DNA of 64,000 bases from Microbacterium sp. C7(2022) (lineage in GTDB: Bacteria > Actinomycetota > Actinomycetes > Actinomycetales > Microbacteriaceae): NCBI RefSeq assembly GCF_028823665.1, contig NZ_JAPEHV010000003.1, forward strand, positions 372,001 to 436,000. Direction: 5' to 3'. This document shows, one piece after another, positions 42,235 through 50,980 of the stretch. Every line of letters starts with the position of its first letter. Within the stretch, counting starts at the first letter, position 1. Made by a program: the position numbers and the translations under genes. The notes beneath the pieces were generated by a model, which did not search any database, was not told the DNA's origin, and saw nothing but the letters and a program-made list of their open reading frames with translations.

Positions 42235-44670
42235 TTAGTTCCTTTCCGCGGCGCGCTGAATAGCTCGATGGGCGCGCCAGGCCGAGAACGCATGACGCAC
42301 GCCACGCAGGAATCGACCGTTGACCATGAGAAGTAGCCCGTCCAACATGTCGGCGTCGACCATGCCACCCGACATGCGCTCGATCGACCGGAAAGGCAGA
42401 TCGAGCACGAAACGTGTGTTGTTCGCCGCGTGGGGGCGGCCAAGAAGCATGAGCACCCGACTCGTCGTGATGATGAGCGTGTAGAACAGACTGGCGAAAC
42501 CGCCACGACCCTGTGCCTGGGCGATGATGTCGTCGCGCGTCAGGGGCCGTTGCCGCACCCAGTCAGCGGCGGGCAGCTCACGCCCGAGGAGCCGGGAGTA
42601 CTCGTCCGCCCCGACACGGTCGACCTGACCGCTGACATAGTGAGGCAGATCGTCGGCTGCGAAGTCGAACGGCGCACCCTCGATCACGACCTCGGCACGC
42701 GCGCGAATGTCGCGCGACGACGCTCCGGCGAGCACCGTGTACGTGCCCGGTGCGACGCGCCAGTCGTGCGCCTCGACGTCGTACGCCGAGAATGCGTGCT
42801 CCGCGAACGAGACCTCCACCTCGGCGCTCTCGCCGGGCTGCAGAGCCACCTTGGCGAATCCCCCCAGCTCGCGCACGGCGCGGAACTGCCCGGCCGCGGC
42901 ATCCGGAGCCTCGAGATACACCTGCACTACCTCGGCACCCGCGCGGTCACCGGTGTTGGTCACCGTGACGCGGGCCGATGTGGCATCCGCCTGCAGATTC
43001 GAGTACTCGAACGTGGTGTAGCTGAGCCCGTGGCCGAAGGGGTAGCGGACCTCGGCGCCGATCTTGTCGTAGTAGCGGTAGCCGATGTAGATGCTGTCGC
43101 GGTGCTCGCTGCTGGCTTCAGTGCGAGAGAAGGATGCCGCGCTGGGCACATCGGAATACCGCAACGGGTACGACTCGGCCAGCTTGCCGGACGGATTGAC
43201 CTCACCGGTCAGCACCGCGGCGAGCGCGGGACCGACGCCCTGGCCGCCGAGGTACCCGAGAACGATCGCGTCGACGTCCTGGGCGAACGGAAGCTCGACC
43301 GGAGCACCGCCCGCAAGAACGACCACGATCGGCACACCGCAGGCGATGAGCTCCCGTGTCAGGTCGAGCTGGTTCTGGGCGAGGCGCATGTGGGCACGGT
43401 CGATGCCTTCGGCTTCGGCTGACTCGTCCAGCCCGAGGAACAGCACCACCACGTCGGCCCGGCGCGCCAGCTTGAGGGCACGCGAGGCCAGGGATCGTGA
43501 GGCGCCATCGCGGCGACGGAAGCCCTTCTCGAACCCGATGATGTCGAGGCCGCTCTCGCGCAGCGCGTCGAGCGGCGCGTCCACGCGCGTCGGGTTCACG
43601 AGCGAACTGCCCGCTCCCTGGTAGCGCGGAGTGGCGGCGAAGTCACCGATCACGGCGACACGACCGGACTGAGGGCCGAGGGGAAGCGTTCCGCGCACGT
43701 TCGACGCCAACACGACGCTCTGCGCGGCGGCGTCGATGGCCAACTGGTGGTGCGCATCGTGGTCCGCCGCGGGGGCGGTACCATCGGTCGCCGCCGCGGT
43801 GCGGTCGATCAGCGTGAGGAGCTCATCGACCCGGGCATCCAGCACACTCTCGTCGAGCGTTCCCGCCTCGACAGCCGCGACGATCTCGCGATCGGTGACG
43901 CCATCGGTGGATGGCATCTCGAGTGTGCTGCCGGCTTCGAGCGCCGCGACGCGGTCGTTGTTGCCGCCCCAGTCCGAGACGACGAGCCCGTCCCAGCCCC
44001 AGCGCGTGCGCAGGGTGTCGGTGAGCAGCATCCGATTCTCATTCGCGTATGTCCCGTTGACTTTGTTGTACGACGACATGATCGTCCAGGCGCCGCCGGC
44101 GGTCACCGCGATACGGAAGCCCTCGAGATACGTCTCGTGAAGGGCGCGCTCATCGACGACCTCGTCGATCGACATGCGGTGAGTCTCTTGGCTGTTGACG
44201 GCGAAGTGCTTCGCGCTCGCAGCGACCCCGTGAGATTGGATGCCGCGGATCAGCGCCGCCGCCAGGGTGCCCGACAGAAACGGGTCCTCGGAGAAGTACT
44301 CGAAGTTGCGCCCCGACAGCGGGTTGCGCTTGATATTGAGGCCGGGCCCAAGCAGCACGCTCACGCGTTCGGCTGCGGCTTCGGTACCCAAAGCCTCACC
44401 CACGCGCGTGATGAGCGTCGGGTCCCAGCTGTTGGCGAGCGTGGCCGCCGTGGGGAAGCACGTGGCGGGAATGCTGGCGTTGAGCCCGAGGTGGTCGGCG
44501 GCGCCGCCCTGTTTGCGCAGGCCGTGCGGTCCGTCGGTCAGCATGATCGACGGGACACCGAGCCGTTCGACCGGCTTGGTGTTCCAGAAATTAGCGCCCG
44601 ACATGAGCGACGCTTTTTCGGTCAGCGTCATTGCATGCCGGCGCGAAATGACATCATCGTTAGCGCCCAC
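42235..44670 (-). CDS. GH3 beta-glucosidase (classical domain order)
   Basis: An 811-residue glycoside hydrolase family 3 enzyme. The N-terminal TIM barrel starts MTLTEKASLMSGANFW and has LGPGLNIKRNPLSGRNFEYF and the nucleophile in WGWDGLVVSDWGG (about D233). The alpha/beta domain and the FnIII-like domain (YPFGHGLSYTTFEYS, VTVTNTGDRAGAEVVQVYLE) follow in the usual order. No signal peptide, so it is probably cytoplasmic. The GTG at 44670 is chosen because a TACAGT box lies 7 nt upstream (leaderless); ATG at 44631 is a weaker alternative. The TetR-type operator upstream predicts control by the divergent regulator. Confidence 0.93.
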   Translation of the reverse strand: MGANDDVISRRHAMTLTEKASLMSGANFWNTKPVERLGVPSIMLTDGPHGLRKQGGAADHLGLNASIPATCFPTAATLANSWDPTLITRVGEALGTEAAAERVSVLLGPGLNIKRNPLSGRNFEYFSEDPFLSGTLAAALIRGIQSHGVAASAKHFAVNSQETHRMSIDEVVDERALHETYLEGFRIAVTAGGAWTIMSSYNKVNGTYANENRMLLTDTLRTRWGWDGLVVSDWGGNNDRVAALEAGSTLEMPSTDGVTDREIVAAVEAGTLDESVLDARVDELLTLIDRTAAATDGTAPAADHDAHHQLAIDAAAQSVVLASNVRGTLPLGPQSGRVAVIGDFAATPRYQGAGSSLVNPTRVDAPLDALRESGLDIIGFEKGFRRRDGASRSLASRALKLARRADVVVLFLGLDESAEAEGIDRAHMRLAQNQLDLTRELIACGVPIVVVLAGGAPVELPFAQDVDAIVLGYLGGQGVGPALAAVLTGEVNPSGKLAESYPLRYSDVPSAASFSRTEASSEHRDSIYIGYRYYDKIGAEVRYPFGHGLSYTTFEYSNLQADATSARVTVTNTGDRAGAEVVQVYLEAPDAAAGQFRAVRELGGFAKVALQPGESAEVEVSFAEHAFSAYDVEAHDWRVAPGTYTVLAGASSRDIRARAEVVIEGAPFDFAADDLPHYVSGQVDRVGADEYSRLLGRELPAADWVRQRPLTRDDIIAQAQGRGGFASLFYTLIITTSRVLMLLGRPHAANNTRFVLDLPFRSIERMSGGMVDADMLDGLLLMVNGRFLRGVRHAFSAWRAHRAIQRAAERN

Positions 44671-44677
44671 ACCAAAC

Positions 44678-44683
44678 ACTGTA
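44678..44683 (-). promoter_or_regulatory. -10 box of a leaderless promoter for the GH3 operon
   Basis: TACAGT on the minus strand, 7 nt before the GTG at 44670; the palindrome at 44692-44707 covers its upstream side. Confidence 0.5.
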
Positions 44684-44691
44684 ATCGAAGT

Positions 44692-44707
44692 TCCACCACG
44701 TGGTGGA
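44692..44707. promoter_or_regulatory. Palindromic operator between GH3 operon and TetR gene
   Basis: TCCACCACGTGGTGGA is a perfect 16-bp palindrome in the 53-bp divergent intergenic region, a typical TetR-family binding site that could shut both promoters. Confidence 0.75.
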
Positions 44708-44723
44708 CATCCAAGGAGCACCC

Positions 44724-45362
44724 GTGGCTGAACGCAGCGTCGAGTCGACACGCGCAGAATCGTCACGCTCTGATGGCTACGCCACCGGACGCGCCACGAA
44801 GAAGGCGATCGTCGCCAAGGCTGCTGAGGCCTTCGCGCAGAAGGGATTCTACGGAGCATCCCTGCGAAGCATCGCCCGCGAAGCCGGCGTCGACCACTCG
44901 ACCCTCATGCACCACTTCGGCAACAAGACCGCACTGCTTCTCGCCGTCATCGAATGGCACGACCAGCAGCAGTTCCGTGCGGAATTCCCCATGCGCATCA
45001 GCGCCGAGGGCTTGGTCGACGCTTTCGTGAACGCCGCCGAGGCCAACCGCGCGACCCCCGGCCTGGTGCAACTGCTGTCGATGCTCACCGCCGAGGCCGG
45101 CGCCGAGGACCACCCCGCGCGGCCCGCCCTGCAGCGGCGCCACAAGCGCCTGGTGACGATCTTCGCCTGGATGATCAAGCGCCAGCGCAACAAACTCGAC
45201 CTGCCCGATGACGGCACGACGCCCGAGCAGCGCGCCGCGCTGGTGATCTCGACGTGGGACGGGCTACAGCTGTTCGACGCCCTGAACCCCGGCACGCTCG
45301 ACGTGCCGACCATGGTCGGGCGCACGCTGCGCGAAGCGTTCGGCCTGCCGCTGGACGGCTGA
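44724..45362 (+). CDS. TetR-family transcriptional regulator
   Basis: A 212-residue repressor. The HTH is in FAQKGFYGASLRSIAREAGV then DHSTLMHHFGNKTALLLAVI; the all-helical C-terminal ligand domain follows. The GTG at 44724 has AAGGAG 5 nt upstream, better than the ATG-less longer frame from 44700. It is divergent from the two GH3 genes and shares the palindromic operator, so it probably represses the glucoside operon until an inducer sugar is present. Confidence 0.92.
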   Translation: MAERSVESTRAESSRSDGYATGRATKKAIVAKAAEAFAQKGFYGASLRSIAREAGVDHSTLMHHFGNKTALLLAVIEWHDQQQFRAEFPMRISAEGLVDAFVNAAEANRATPGLVQLLSMLTAEAGAEDHPARPALQRRHKRLVTIFAWMIKRQRNKLDLPDDGTTPEQRAALVISTWDGLQLFDALNPGTLDVPTMVGRTLREAFGLPLDG

Positions 45363-45450
45363 CGCCTGGCGGCGCGGTCGCGCCGGCGCCGCGCGCCTGC
45401 CGGCTGGCACTCGCCGGCCCCGCGCGCCGGCGGCGCGCCATCCATCGGCC

Positions 45451-45520
45451 CCGCGAGCACGAAACCTGCGAGTGAGCACGAAATCTGATGCTCACGTGCA
45501 GCTTTGATGCTCACTCGCGG
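45451..45520. repeat. Extragenic palindromic repeat
   Basis: GCGAGTGAGCA (45468-45478) and TGCTCACTCGC (45508-45518) are a perfect 11-bp inverted repeat; between and around them GAGCACGAAACCTG, GAGCACGAAATCTG and GATGCTCAC motifs recur in both orientations. The pattern resembles REP/MITE-type elements. The rest of 45363-45606 is GC-rich filler. Confidence 0.6.
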
Positions 45521-45562
45521 GGGAGGCGAGAGCCACGTGCCCGGCGACGCGACAAAAGCGAA

Positions 45563-45583
45563 ACGGCCCGCCGAAGCGAGCCG
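45563..45583 (-). terminator. Terminator after tRNA-Arg
   Basis: ACGGCCCGC (45563-45571) pairs with GCGAGCCGT (45575-45583) with one mismatch and a tetraloop-sized gap; on the minus strand it is followed by a T-rich run. Confidence 0.55.
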
Positions 45584-45606
45584 TCTCTTACTGTCTCAAC
45601 ACAGTG

Positions 45607-45679
45607 TGCGCCCGAAGGGACTCGAACCCCTAACCTTCTGATCCGTAGTCAGATGCTCTATCCATTGAGCTACGGGCGC
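45607..45679 (-). tRNA. tRNA-Arg(ACG)
   Basis: Full cloverleaf on the minus strand: acceptor GCGCCCG/CGGGCGC with discriminator A, D-arm GCTCAATGGATAGAGC, anticodon loop CTACGGA (anticodon ACG), T-arm GGGGTTCGAACCCC. 73 nt without an encoded CCA. Confidence 0.95.
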
Positions 45680-45776
45680 ATGGTGCCCGGCTTGCAAGTC
45701 TCCATTTCTTGAGACTCACCGCTGCGAGCACCGAGAGTCAACAATACCCCACGAATCGCATCCTCGCGAATCGGGG

Positions 45777-46403
45777 TCAGCCGTCGAGTTCGCTGACGTC
45801 GATGCCCGAGACGCGCGCTGCGGGCGGAGCATCCGAGACCGGCGCCGCCGTCTCGTCCGAGCCTCTCCCCACACGTCGGTGAGCGGCGAGTTTCGGCAGA
45901 TCGACCAACCGCAGCGACTGCATGCGCGCGGCGCGCATCATCTCGTAGTCGGGGTCCAGGTCGGGGCGCATGCCTTCGACGTTGAGGCGTCGCTCGAGGT
46001 TCGCCTCGACGTCACCCCACGCGGCATCCCGAGACTGCTCAACGAGCACGCGAACGGCGTGCGGGTCTTCGGCGCGCTGGCGCAGTTCCTTCGCCACGCC
46101 CAGGTACTGCCGGCGACGCTTGCGCAGGTTGCGCGTGTCTCGATCGCGGTAGTCATGCGTGCCGTCGGGGTCGGTGAACTTGCCCCAGGCGCTCTTGCGT
46201 TGCTTGCGCGCGAGCGCCGCGGCGTCTTCCTGTTCCTTCGCGAGCGCGTGCAGCGTCTTCTTCGCGAAGGGCATGAAAGCACTCACGTCGAACGCCTCAT
46301 TGCGCGCGATCGTGGCCACCAGAATCCGGTTGCGCACGGTCAAGCGTGCGGCCGCGTACGCAATGGAGACACCTTCGGCGATGGCATCCGCCGTCTTCCC
46401 CAT
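45777..46403 (-). CDS. Hypothetical basic protein
   Basis: A 208-residue protein starting MGKTADAIAEGVSIAYAAAR with AGGAGG 6 nt upstream. It is rich in Arg, Ala and Asp, with a strongly charged middle (DPDGTHDYRDRDTRNLRKRR) and no membrane segment. No family is recognised. It is divergent from the SDR gene. Confidence 0.75.
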   Translation of the reverse strand: MGKTADAIAEGVSIAYAAARLTVRNRILVATIARNEAFDVSAFMPFAKKTLHALAKEQEDAAALARKQRKSAWGKFTDPDGTHDYRDRDTRNLRKRRRQYLGVAKELRQRAEDPHAVRVLVEQSRDAAWGDVEANLERRLNVEGMRPDLDPDYEMMRAARMQSLRLVDLPKLAAHRRVGRGSDETAAPVSDAPPAARVSGIDVSELDG

Positions 46404-46496
46404 TCCGACCTCCTGAGAGAAGGCTAGCGCGCGGAGCACCCTCGATCGTCAGCGACAATAGACGGCAGCCCTCCTCAACGACGAACAGGCGGAACA

Positions 46497-47342
46497 GTGG
46501 CACGACAGCACATCCTCGATGTACGCGGCAAGACGACCGTGATCACCGGAGCAGCCAGCGGCATGGGCGCAGAGGTCGCGCGCAACCTCGCCGCGCGTGG
46601 TGCACGCCTGGCGCTCGTCGACCGTAACAGCGAGGGCCTTGCCGCCCTGGCAGCCGAACTGCCCGGCACCGGCAACACCGTTCACACCGTCGACCTCACC
46701 GACGACGACGCCGTGTTCGCCCTGGCATCCGCCATCGAAGCCGAGCACCCCCACGTGCAGGCGCTCATCACGTGTGCCGGGTCATCGATGCTCGGCAACA
46801 TCGACCAGCTCACGATGGCCGAGATGCGCTGGCTGATGGACGTCAACTTGTGGGGCACCGTCAACATCACCAAGGCGCTGCTCCCGGCGATGCGGCGCGA
46901 AAAGGCGGCGCACATTACGCACCTGGTGAGCATCTACGGCCTCGGCGCGCCCGCGGGGCGCATTCCGTACGCGATGAGCAAGTACGCCGTGCGCGGTTTC
47001 ACCGAGTCGCTGCGCCACGAACTCGAGAACAGCCCCGTCAGTGTGGGCGCGGTCTACCCGGCGGGCGTGAAGACGGGCATCATCCTGCACGGCCGCTATG
47101 CCGCCGCACTCGACCCGGCGATCGCGCAGCGCGCCGCTGCAGCGCAGGCGAAGATGTACCACACCGAGCCGGCCGACGCGGCAAACCGCATCGTCGAGGC
47201 CACCCTCGGGCGACGCGCACGCACGTTCATCGGCCGCGAAGCGCGCCTGGTCGACATCATCACGCGCCTCGCGCCGAGCCACTACTGGAACGCCATGCGC
47301 AAGCCGCTGCGCGAAGCTGTGGACACCACGACGCCGGTGTAG
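46497..47342 (+). CDS. SDR-family NAD(P)-dependent oxidoreductase
   Basis: A 281-residue classical short-chain dehydrogenase. The cofactor motif is TGAASGMGAE near the N-terminus, the Ser is in THLVSIYGL and the catalytic pair in PYAMSKYAVRG (YxxxK). The substrate is unknown. It starts with GTG at 46497. Confidence 0.9.
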   Translation: MARQHILDVRGKTTVITGAASGMGAEVARNLAARGARLALVDRNSEGLAALAAELPGTGNTVHTVDLTDDDAVFALASAIEAEHPHVQALITCAGSSMLGNIDQLTMAEMRWLMDVNLWGTVNITKALLPAMRREKAAHITHLVSIYGLGAPAGRIPYAMSKYAVRGFTESLRHELENSPVSVGAVYPAGVKTGIILHGRYAAALDPAIAQRAAAAQAKMYHTEPADAANRIVEATLGRRARTFIGREARLVDIITRLAPSHYWNAMRKPLREAVDTTTPV

Positions 47343-47464
47343 CGCCGGGCCGCGGCATCCATCACCTCTGCTCACGGAACTCGCCGCAGGGGCAAAGTCG
47401 CGTCATAGGAACCCCATAGCATCGCGGGCCTCAATGGGAACATCACGTTTTCCGGAGGACCCCC

Positions 47465-48079
47465 ATGAACCAGCTCATCGTCATCGCCCTCGATCTCATC
47501 GCGATCGGCGTCCTTGCCTTTGCGGTGTACTACCCGCGGCACCGCCGACGTGACCTGGCTGTCGCCTTCGTCGGCATCAACGTCGGCGTCCTCGCTGTCG
47601 CCATGGTGCTCGGCTCGTCGACGATCGGCGCCGGCCTCGGGCTCGGCCTGTTCGGTGTGCTGTCGATCATCCGGCTGCGCTCGCGAGAGATCGAGCAAAG
47701 TGAGATCGCGTACTACTTCGCGTCCCTCGCGATCGGCTTGATCGCCGGCATCTCGGGGTCGATCTCGTGGCTCGCTGCGAGCCTCATCGTCCTGGTCGTC
47801 GCCGTCATCGCGATCGTTGACTCCCCCGCCATCCTCGGCGGGTCACGCGCTCGCACCATCACCCTCGACCGCGCATACACCGACGAAGACGAACTGCAGC
47901 AGGCCGTGGATTCTCTGCTCGGATGCCGCGGGGCGACCATTTCGGTCCGCTCACTCGACCTCGTGTCTGACACCACCTCGGTCGACGTCCGCTATCGCGC
48001 CGTACTCAAGACGCCTCGCCCGGCGGCAGCGGCACCGGTCACCCCGACCCAGACCCCAACTCTGCAGGTGCAGCGATGA
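47465..48079 (+). CDS. DUF4956 membrane protein
   Basis: A 204-residue protein with four to five hydrophobic helices in the first 130 residues (DLIAIGVLAFAVYYPRHRRR, then GLGLGLFGVLSIIRLRSREI) and a soluble C-terminal domain. DUF4956 proteins are usually encoded beside VTC-domain polyphosphate-polymerase-like proteins, as here. GGAGGA precedes the ATG and the stop overlaps the VTC gene as ATGA. Confidence 0.88.
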   Translation: MNQLIVIALDLIAIGVLAFAVYYPRHRRRDLAVAFVGINVGVLAVAMVLGSSTIGAGLGLGLFGVLSIIRLRSREIEQSEIAYYFASLAIGLIAGISGSISWLAASLIVLVVAVIAIVDSPAILGGSRARTITLDRAYTDEDELQQAVDSLLGCRGATISVRSLDLVSDTTSVDVRYRAVLKTPRPAAAAPVTPTQTPTLQVQR

Positions 48080-48867
48080 GCGCCGCCATTGAACGCCTCC
48101 GCACGCTGCGCACGGTGTCGCTGGAAGAACTCAACGCGCAGGCAGCACTGCAGACCCGCGTCGACCGCAAGTACATCGTCGCGGCGCACGACGCAACGGC
48201 AGTCCTCGCCGCACTCCCTCGCGATGCGCAGGTGCTCGAGATCGATGGGGAGCGCGCCCTGCGCTACGCATCGCGCTACTACGACACCCCGACGCTTGAC
48301 AGCTATCTGGGTGCCGCGCGCGGTCGCCGCCGCCGCTTCAAGGTGCGTTCGCGCAGCTATGTCGACTCGGGTGGGCAGTTTCTCGAGGTGAAGACGCGCG
48401 GCGGCCGCTCGGCCACGGTGAAAGACCGCGTCCCGGTCGCCACGAGCGGGCTGGACGAGGCCGGCGTGCAATACGCGGCCGAGATGCTCGCCGACGCCGG
48501 CATCCCCGAGTCCGGCCGCATCGCCGAACGACTGCAACCTACCCTCGAGACCCGCTACCGCCGCGCGACCCTTCTCCTGCCCGGGAACGAGACGGGCGGC
48601 ATATCAGCCGCCCGCGCCACGATCGACATCGACCTTGCGTGGGCCGACATCACCGGAGAACGGATGCACTTGCCCGGCGCCGTCATCATCGAAACCAAGT
48701 CGGGGCAGCGCCCCGGGGCGCTCGACCGGACCCTGTGGCGTCACGGGCATCGCCCGTCGAGCATCTCGAAGTACGGGACGGGGCTCGCGGCACTGCGCCC
48801 GGCTCTCCCGTCGAACAAGTGGCGCCGTGTGCTCTCCGACCACTTTGCGGACGCGATCGCGGCATGA
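48076..48867 (+). CDS. VTC-domain protein (polyphosphate-polymerase-like)
   Basis: A 263-residue triphosphate-tunnel-fold protein related to the catalytic domain of yeast Vtc4. Tunnel residues are visible in TRVDRKYIV, RYYDTPTLDSYL, RRRRFKVRSRSY, FLEVKTRG and IETKSGQ. The partner DUF4956 protein is co-translated. The CotH-kinase gene often found in such operons is absent. Polyphosphate synthesis is plausible but not shown. Confidence 0.87.
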   Translation: MSAAIERLRTLRTVSLEELNAQAALQTRVDRKYIVAAHDATAVLAALPRDAQVLEIDGERALRYASRYYDTPTLDSYLGAARGRRRRFKVRSRSYVDSGGQFLEVKTRGGRSATVKDRVPVATSGLDEAGVQYAAEMLADAGIPESGRIAERLQPTLETRYRRATLLLPGNETGGISAARATIDIDLAWADITGERMHLPGAVIIETKSGQRPGALDRTLWRHGHRPSSISKYGTGLAALRPALPSNKWRRVLSDHFADAIAA

Positions 48868-48904
48868 GCGCCGTCTGAGCGCCACGGGGCGCTCCTGAAA
48901 GCGA

Positions 48905-48945
48905 CAAGACCCCTTGAATCCGCCCCGCCGGGAGCCGGGGTCTTG
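48905..48945. terminator. Bidirectional terminator
   Basis: CAAGACCCC (48905-48913) and GGGGTCTTG (48937-48945) pair perfectly between the convergent VTC and DUF5684 genes. Confidence 0.7.
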
Positions 48946-48960
48946 CTCTGAGCCTGGAGA

Positions 48961-49344
48961 TCAGGCGGGCTTGGTGTAGCTGTCCTTGCCGAAGCCGATG
49001 ATGAAGTAGCCGATGAAGGCAAACATCCACAGCAGGAAGAACGAGAACACTCCGCCCTTGCCAAAGGCGCGCCCGACGCGCAGCGCGACGATGATCGAGA
49101 ACACGAGGTTCACGACCGGGATGAACCACAGCAGACCGAGCCAGGCACTGAACCCTGCGATCTTCGTCAAAACGAAAAAGTTGACGATCGGGATGATCGC
49201 GAGGATGCCCGGGTATCCGGCCTTGGAGAAGACCTTCCACAGAGCGACGGCAACGAGAACGTAGATGACGATGCCAACGAAGGTGGTGGGACCGAACAGC
49301 GTGCCGACATCGGCAGTGGACGTGACGGAGTTCATATTCAGCAT
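48961..49344 (-). CDS. DUF5684 small membrane protein
   Basis: A 127-residue protein with about four hydrophobic helices (FVGIVIYVLVAVALWKVFSK, PGILAIIPIVNFFVLTKIAG, LLWFIPVVNLVFSIIVAL and FSFFLLWMFAFIGYFIIGFG). The pattern Pro-Gly-W/IPIVN and the repeated PVVN fit DUF5684. Function unknown. TAAGCT lies 6 nt before the ATG at 49344, supporting that start and a leaderless mRNA. Confidence 0.8.
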   Translation of the reverse strand: MLNMNSVTSTADVGTLFGPTTFVGIVIYVLVAVALWKVFSKAGYPGILAIIPIVNFFVLTKIAGFSAWLGLLWFIPVVNLVFSIIVALRVGRAFGKGGVFSFFLLWMFAFIGYFIIGFGKDSYTKPA

Positions 49345-49350
49345 ACTTTC

Positions 49351-49356
49351 AGCTTA
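49351..49356 (-). promoter_or_regulatory. -10 box of a leaderless promoter for DUF5684
   Basis: TAAGCT on the minus strand, 6 nt before the ATG at 49344. Confidence 0.45.
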
Positions 49357-49471
49357 GGGCTCCACGGCCACCGTCTAACACTCCCCTTCCGCGCTCGCAA
49401 CCCCCTGTGTGACTGCCGACCAGGCCTCTACCGTGAGAGTCACATGACCGCACGGGTGAGAGGAGCGAAGC

Positions 49472-49669
49472 ATGGGATTCATGGACGACGCGAAAGAGAC
49501 GGCCAAGGCCGTCGGCGAGAAGATCACGGATGCGTGGGAAGACACCACCGACCGCATCGGGGACAAGATCGACGAAGCGAAGGCGGACGCCGAGGTGAAG
49601 AAAGCCGAGGCCGAACGCGACTCTGTTCACGCGCGCAACGAGATCAAAGAAGACCTGCGCGACAACTGA
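49472..49669 (+). CDS. Small charged helical protein
   Basis: A 65-residue protein of alternating Lys/Ala/Glu/Asp (MGFMDDAKETAKAVGEKITD, ending EIKEDLRDN), predicted as a single long amphipathic helix, like CsbD/YtxH-type stress proteins. No firm family match can be claimed. GAGAGGAG precedes the ATG and a hairpin follows the stop. Confidence 0.75.
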   Translation: MGFMDDAKETAKAVGEKITDAWEDTTDRIGDKIDEAKADAEVKKAEAERDSVHARNEIKEDLRDN

Positions 49670-49697
49670 TCGCGTATCCGCCGCGTTGCGGCGCACG

Positions 49698-49727
49698 AAG
49701 GGCCTTGGAGAGTACTCCGGGGCCCTT
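49698..49727 (+). terminator. Terminator after the small helical protein gene
   Basis: AAGGGCC (49698-49704) with GGCCCTT (49721-49727) and an inner GGAG/CTCC stem. Confidence 0.65.
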
Positions 49728-50035
49728 TGCCCAGGTCAACCACTCAGGTGCAGCGCTCACTCCAAACCGATTCGCCGACGGTTTCGAAGAAGACATGACG
49801 ATGAGGGATGCCGCCAACTGGCCGCGCAACACGGGTGCCATCGCGGCCCGGCGGCATGACGTCACGTCAGCTCGTAGACGCTGAGAGCACCTCACCTCCG
49901 GGGGGCGGTGTGTGCTCATCATGCCCGGCGTCACGAGCGAAAGGTGGCACGGCGACCCTGTCCCAGGCGTGACATCCACGTCTCGGTCAGGGTCGCCCGC
50001 GCCGCCGAGGCGTCCGAGCCCGGCATCAGACGGCG
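49728..50035. other. Intergenic region, no supported gene
   Basis: About 308 bp between the small helical protein and the mutarotase. A 29-codon frame from 49795 (starting MTMRDAANWP) lacks a ribosome site and family match. No RNA motif was recognised. Confidence 0.5.
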
Positions 50036-50977
50036 TCAGATGGCGGAGATCCGCCAGGAGGCCTCGGTGCTTTCGCCGGATTCCAGAACGATCAGCCCCG
50101 TGTCGTATGAGTAGTTCGCGTCGTTGAAGGCGTCGGGTGCACACGTCATCGGTTCGACGGCAAGCCCGATGCGGCTGGCCGCCGGCTCAGGCTTGTCGGC
50201 CGTGTGCACCTGCACCCATGCGCACGAGGTGTTCCACGACATCGCAACGCCCGTCCCGTCGGCGACCGTGACGCGCACGGTCGCGTCGCCGGAGTCATCG
50301 CGTGCGAGCCCGGTGTACGCGTGGTCGATCTCGGCGGCGCCGATCACCCGCGCATCGCGGAAGTCGAAGCGCGGAGCATCATCGGCATCCACCGCGCGAA
50401 GCTCGGTCGGGATCAAGCGGTCATCCGTCACCGCGAGAACCTCGGATGCCGGAAGCTCGAGCGTCCACTCATCGACCTTTCCGGGGCCAGCCACCAGATA
50501 CGGGTGCGGACCCGTGCCGAAGGGCGCGGCATCCGGACCCTCATTCGTCGCCACGACGGTCTGGGTGAGGCCCTCGGCGGTGAGCTCGAACGTCGTGCGG
50601 ATCGCGATGCGCCACGGGTAGGCCGTCTGCGCGGGAATCGACGCGGCGAGGGTCACGTGGCTCGGCCCCTTGTCGACGGCTTCGTAGTCGAGCCACACCG
50701 CCAGGCCGTGTAGCGCGTGCGAACGCGCGGGCTCGGTCAGGGCGAGCTGGCGCTCCACTCCCCCGAACGTGTAGCGGCCGTCGGTGACACGGTTCGGCCA
50801 GGGCGCGAGCGTGACACCGCGGTGCGCGGGGCGCACCTCTGCGGCCTCGAACGGCACGACGAGGTCGCGCCCGTCGTAGGTGAGCGAGCGCAGCGTCGCG
50901 CCGACGCTCGCGATGACGGCTTCGTAGTCGCCCGCGCGCAGCGCGTGCTGAGTTCCGGATGCCGGAGTGAGTGCCAT
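50036..50977 (-). CDS. Aldose 1-epimerase (mutarotase)
   Basis: A 313-residue GalM-like enzyme that equilibrates alpha and beta sugar anomers. Motifs include VTLAPWPNRVTDGRYTFGG, the active-site His in ARSHALHGLAVW, FGTGPHPYLVAG and DHAYTGL, with a C-terminal catalytic Glu region (GLAVEPMTCAPDAFND). It is the last gene of the arabinose operon, 4 bp after araA, and probably acts on L-arabinose. Confidence 0.92.
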   Translation of the reverse strand: MALTPASGTQHALRAGDYEAVIASVGATLRSLTYDGRDLVVPFEAAEVRPAHRGVTLAPWPNRVTDGRYTFGGVERQLALTEPARSHALHGLAVWLDYEAVDKGPSHVTLAASIPAQTAYPWRIAIRTTFELTAEGLTQTVVATNEGPDAAPFGTGPHPYLVAGPGKVDEWTLELPASEVLAVTDDRLIPTELRAVDADDAPRFDFRDARVIGAAEIDHAYTGLARDDSGDATVRVTVADGTGVAMSWNTSCAWVQVHTADKPEPAASRIGLAVEPMTCAPDAFNDANYSYDTGLIVLESGESTEASWRISAI

Positions 50978-50980
50978 GAA

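Noticed and set aside
39904..42336. Very long plus-strand open frame (about 810 codons) opposite the permuted GH3 gene
   Set aside because: Composition is Arg/Val/His-rich without domain patterns, and the minus strand encodes an obvious GH3 protein.
44700..44723. Longer start for the TetR regulator
   Set aside because: It would begin inside the operator palindrome; the GTG at 44724 has a good AAGGAG site.
49795..49884. Short ORF starting MTMRDAANWP
   Set aside because: No ribosome site, no TANNNT box at the leaderless distance, and no recognised homology.
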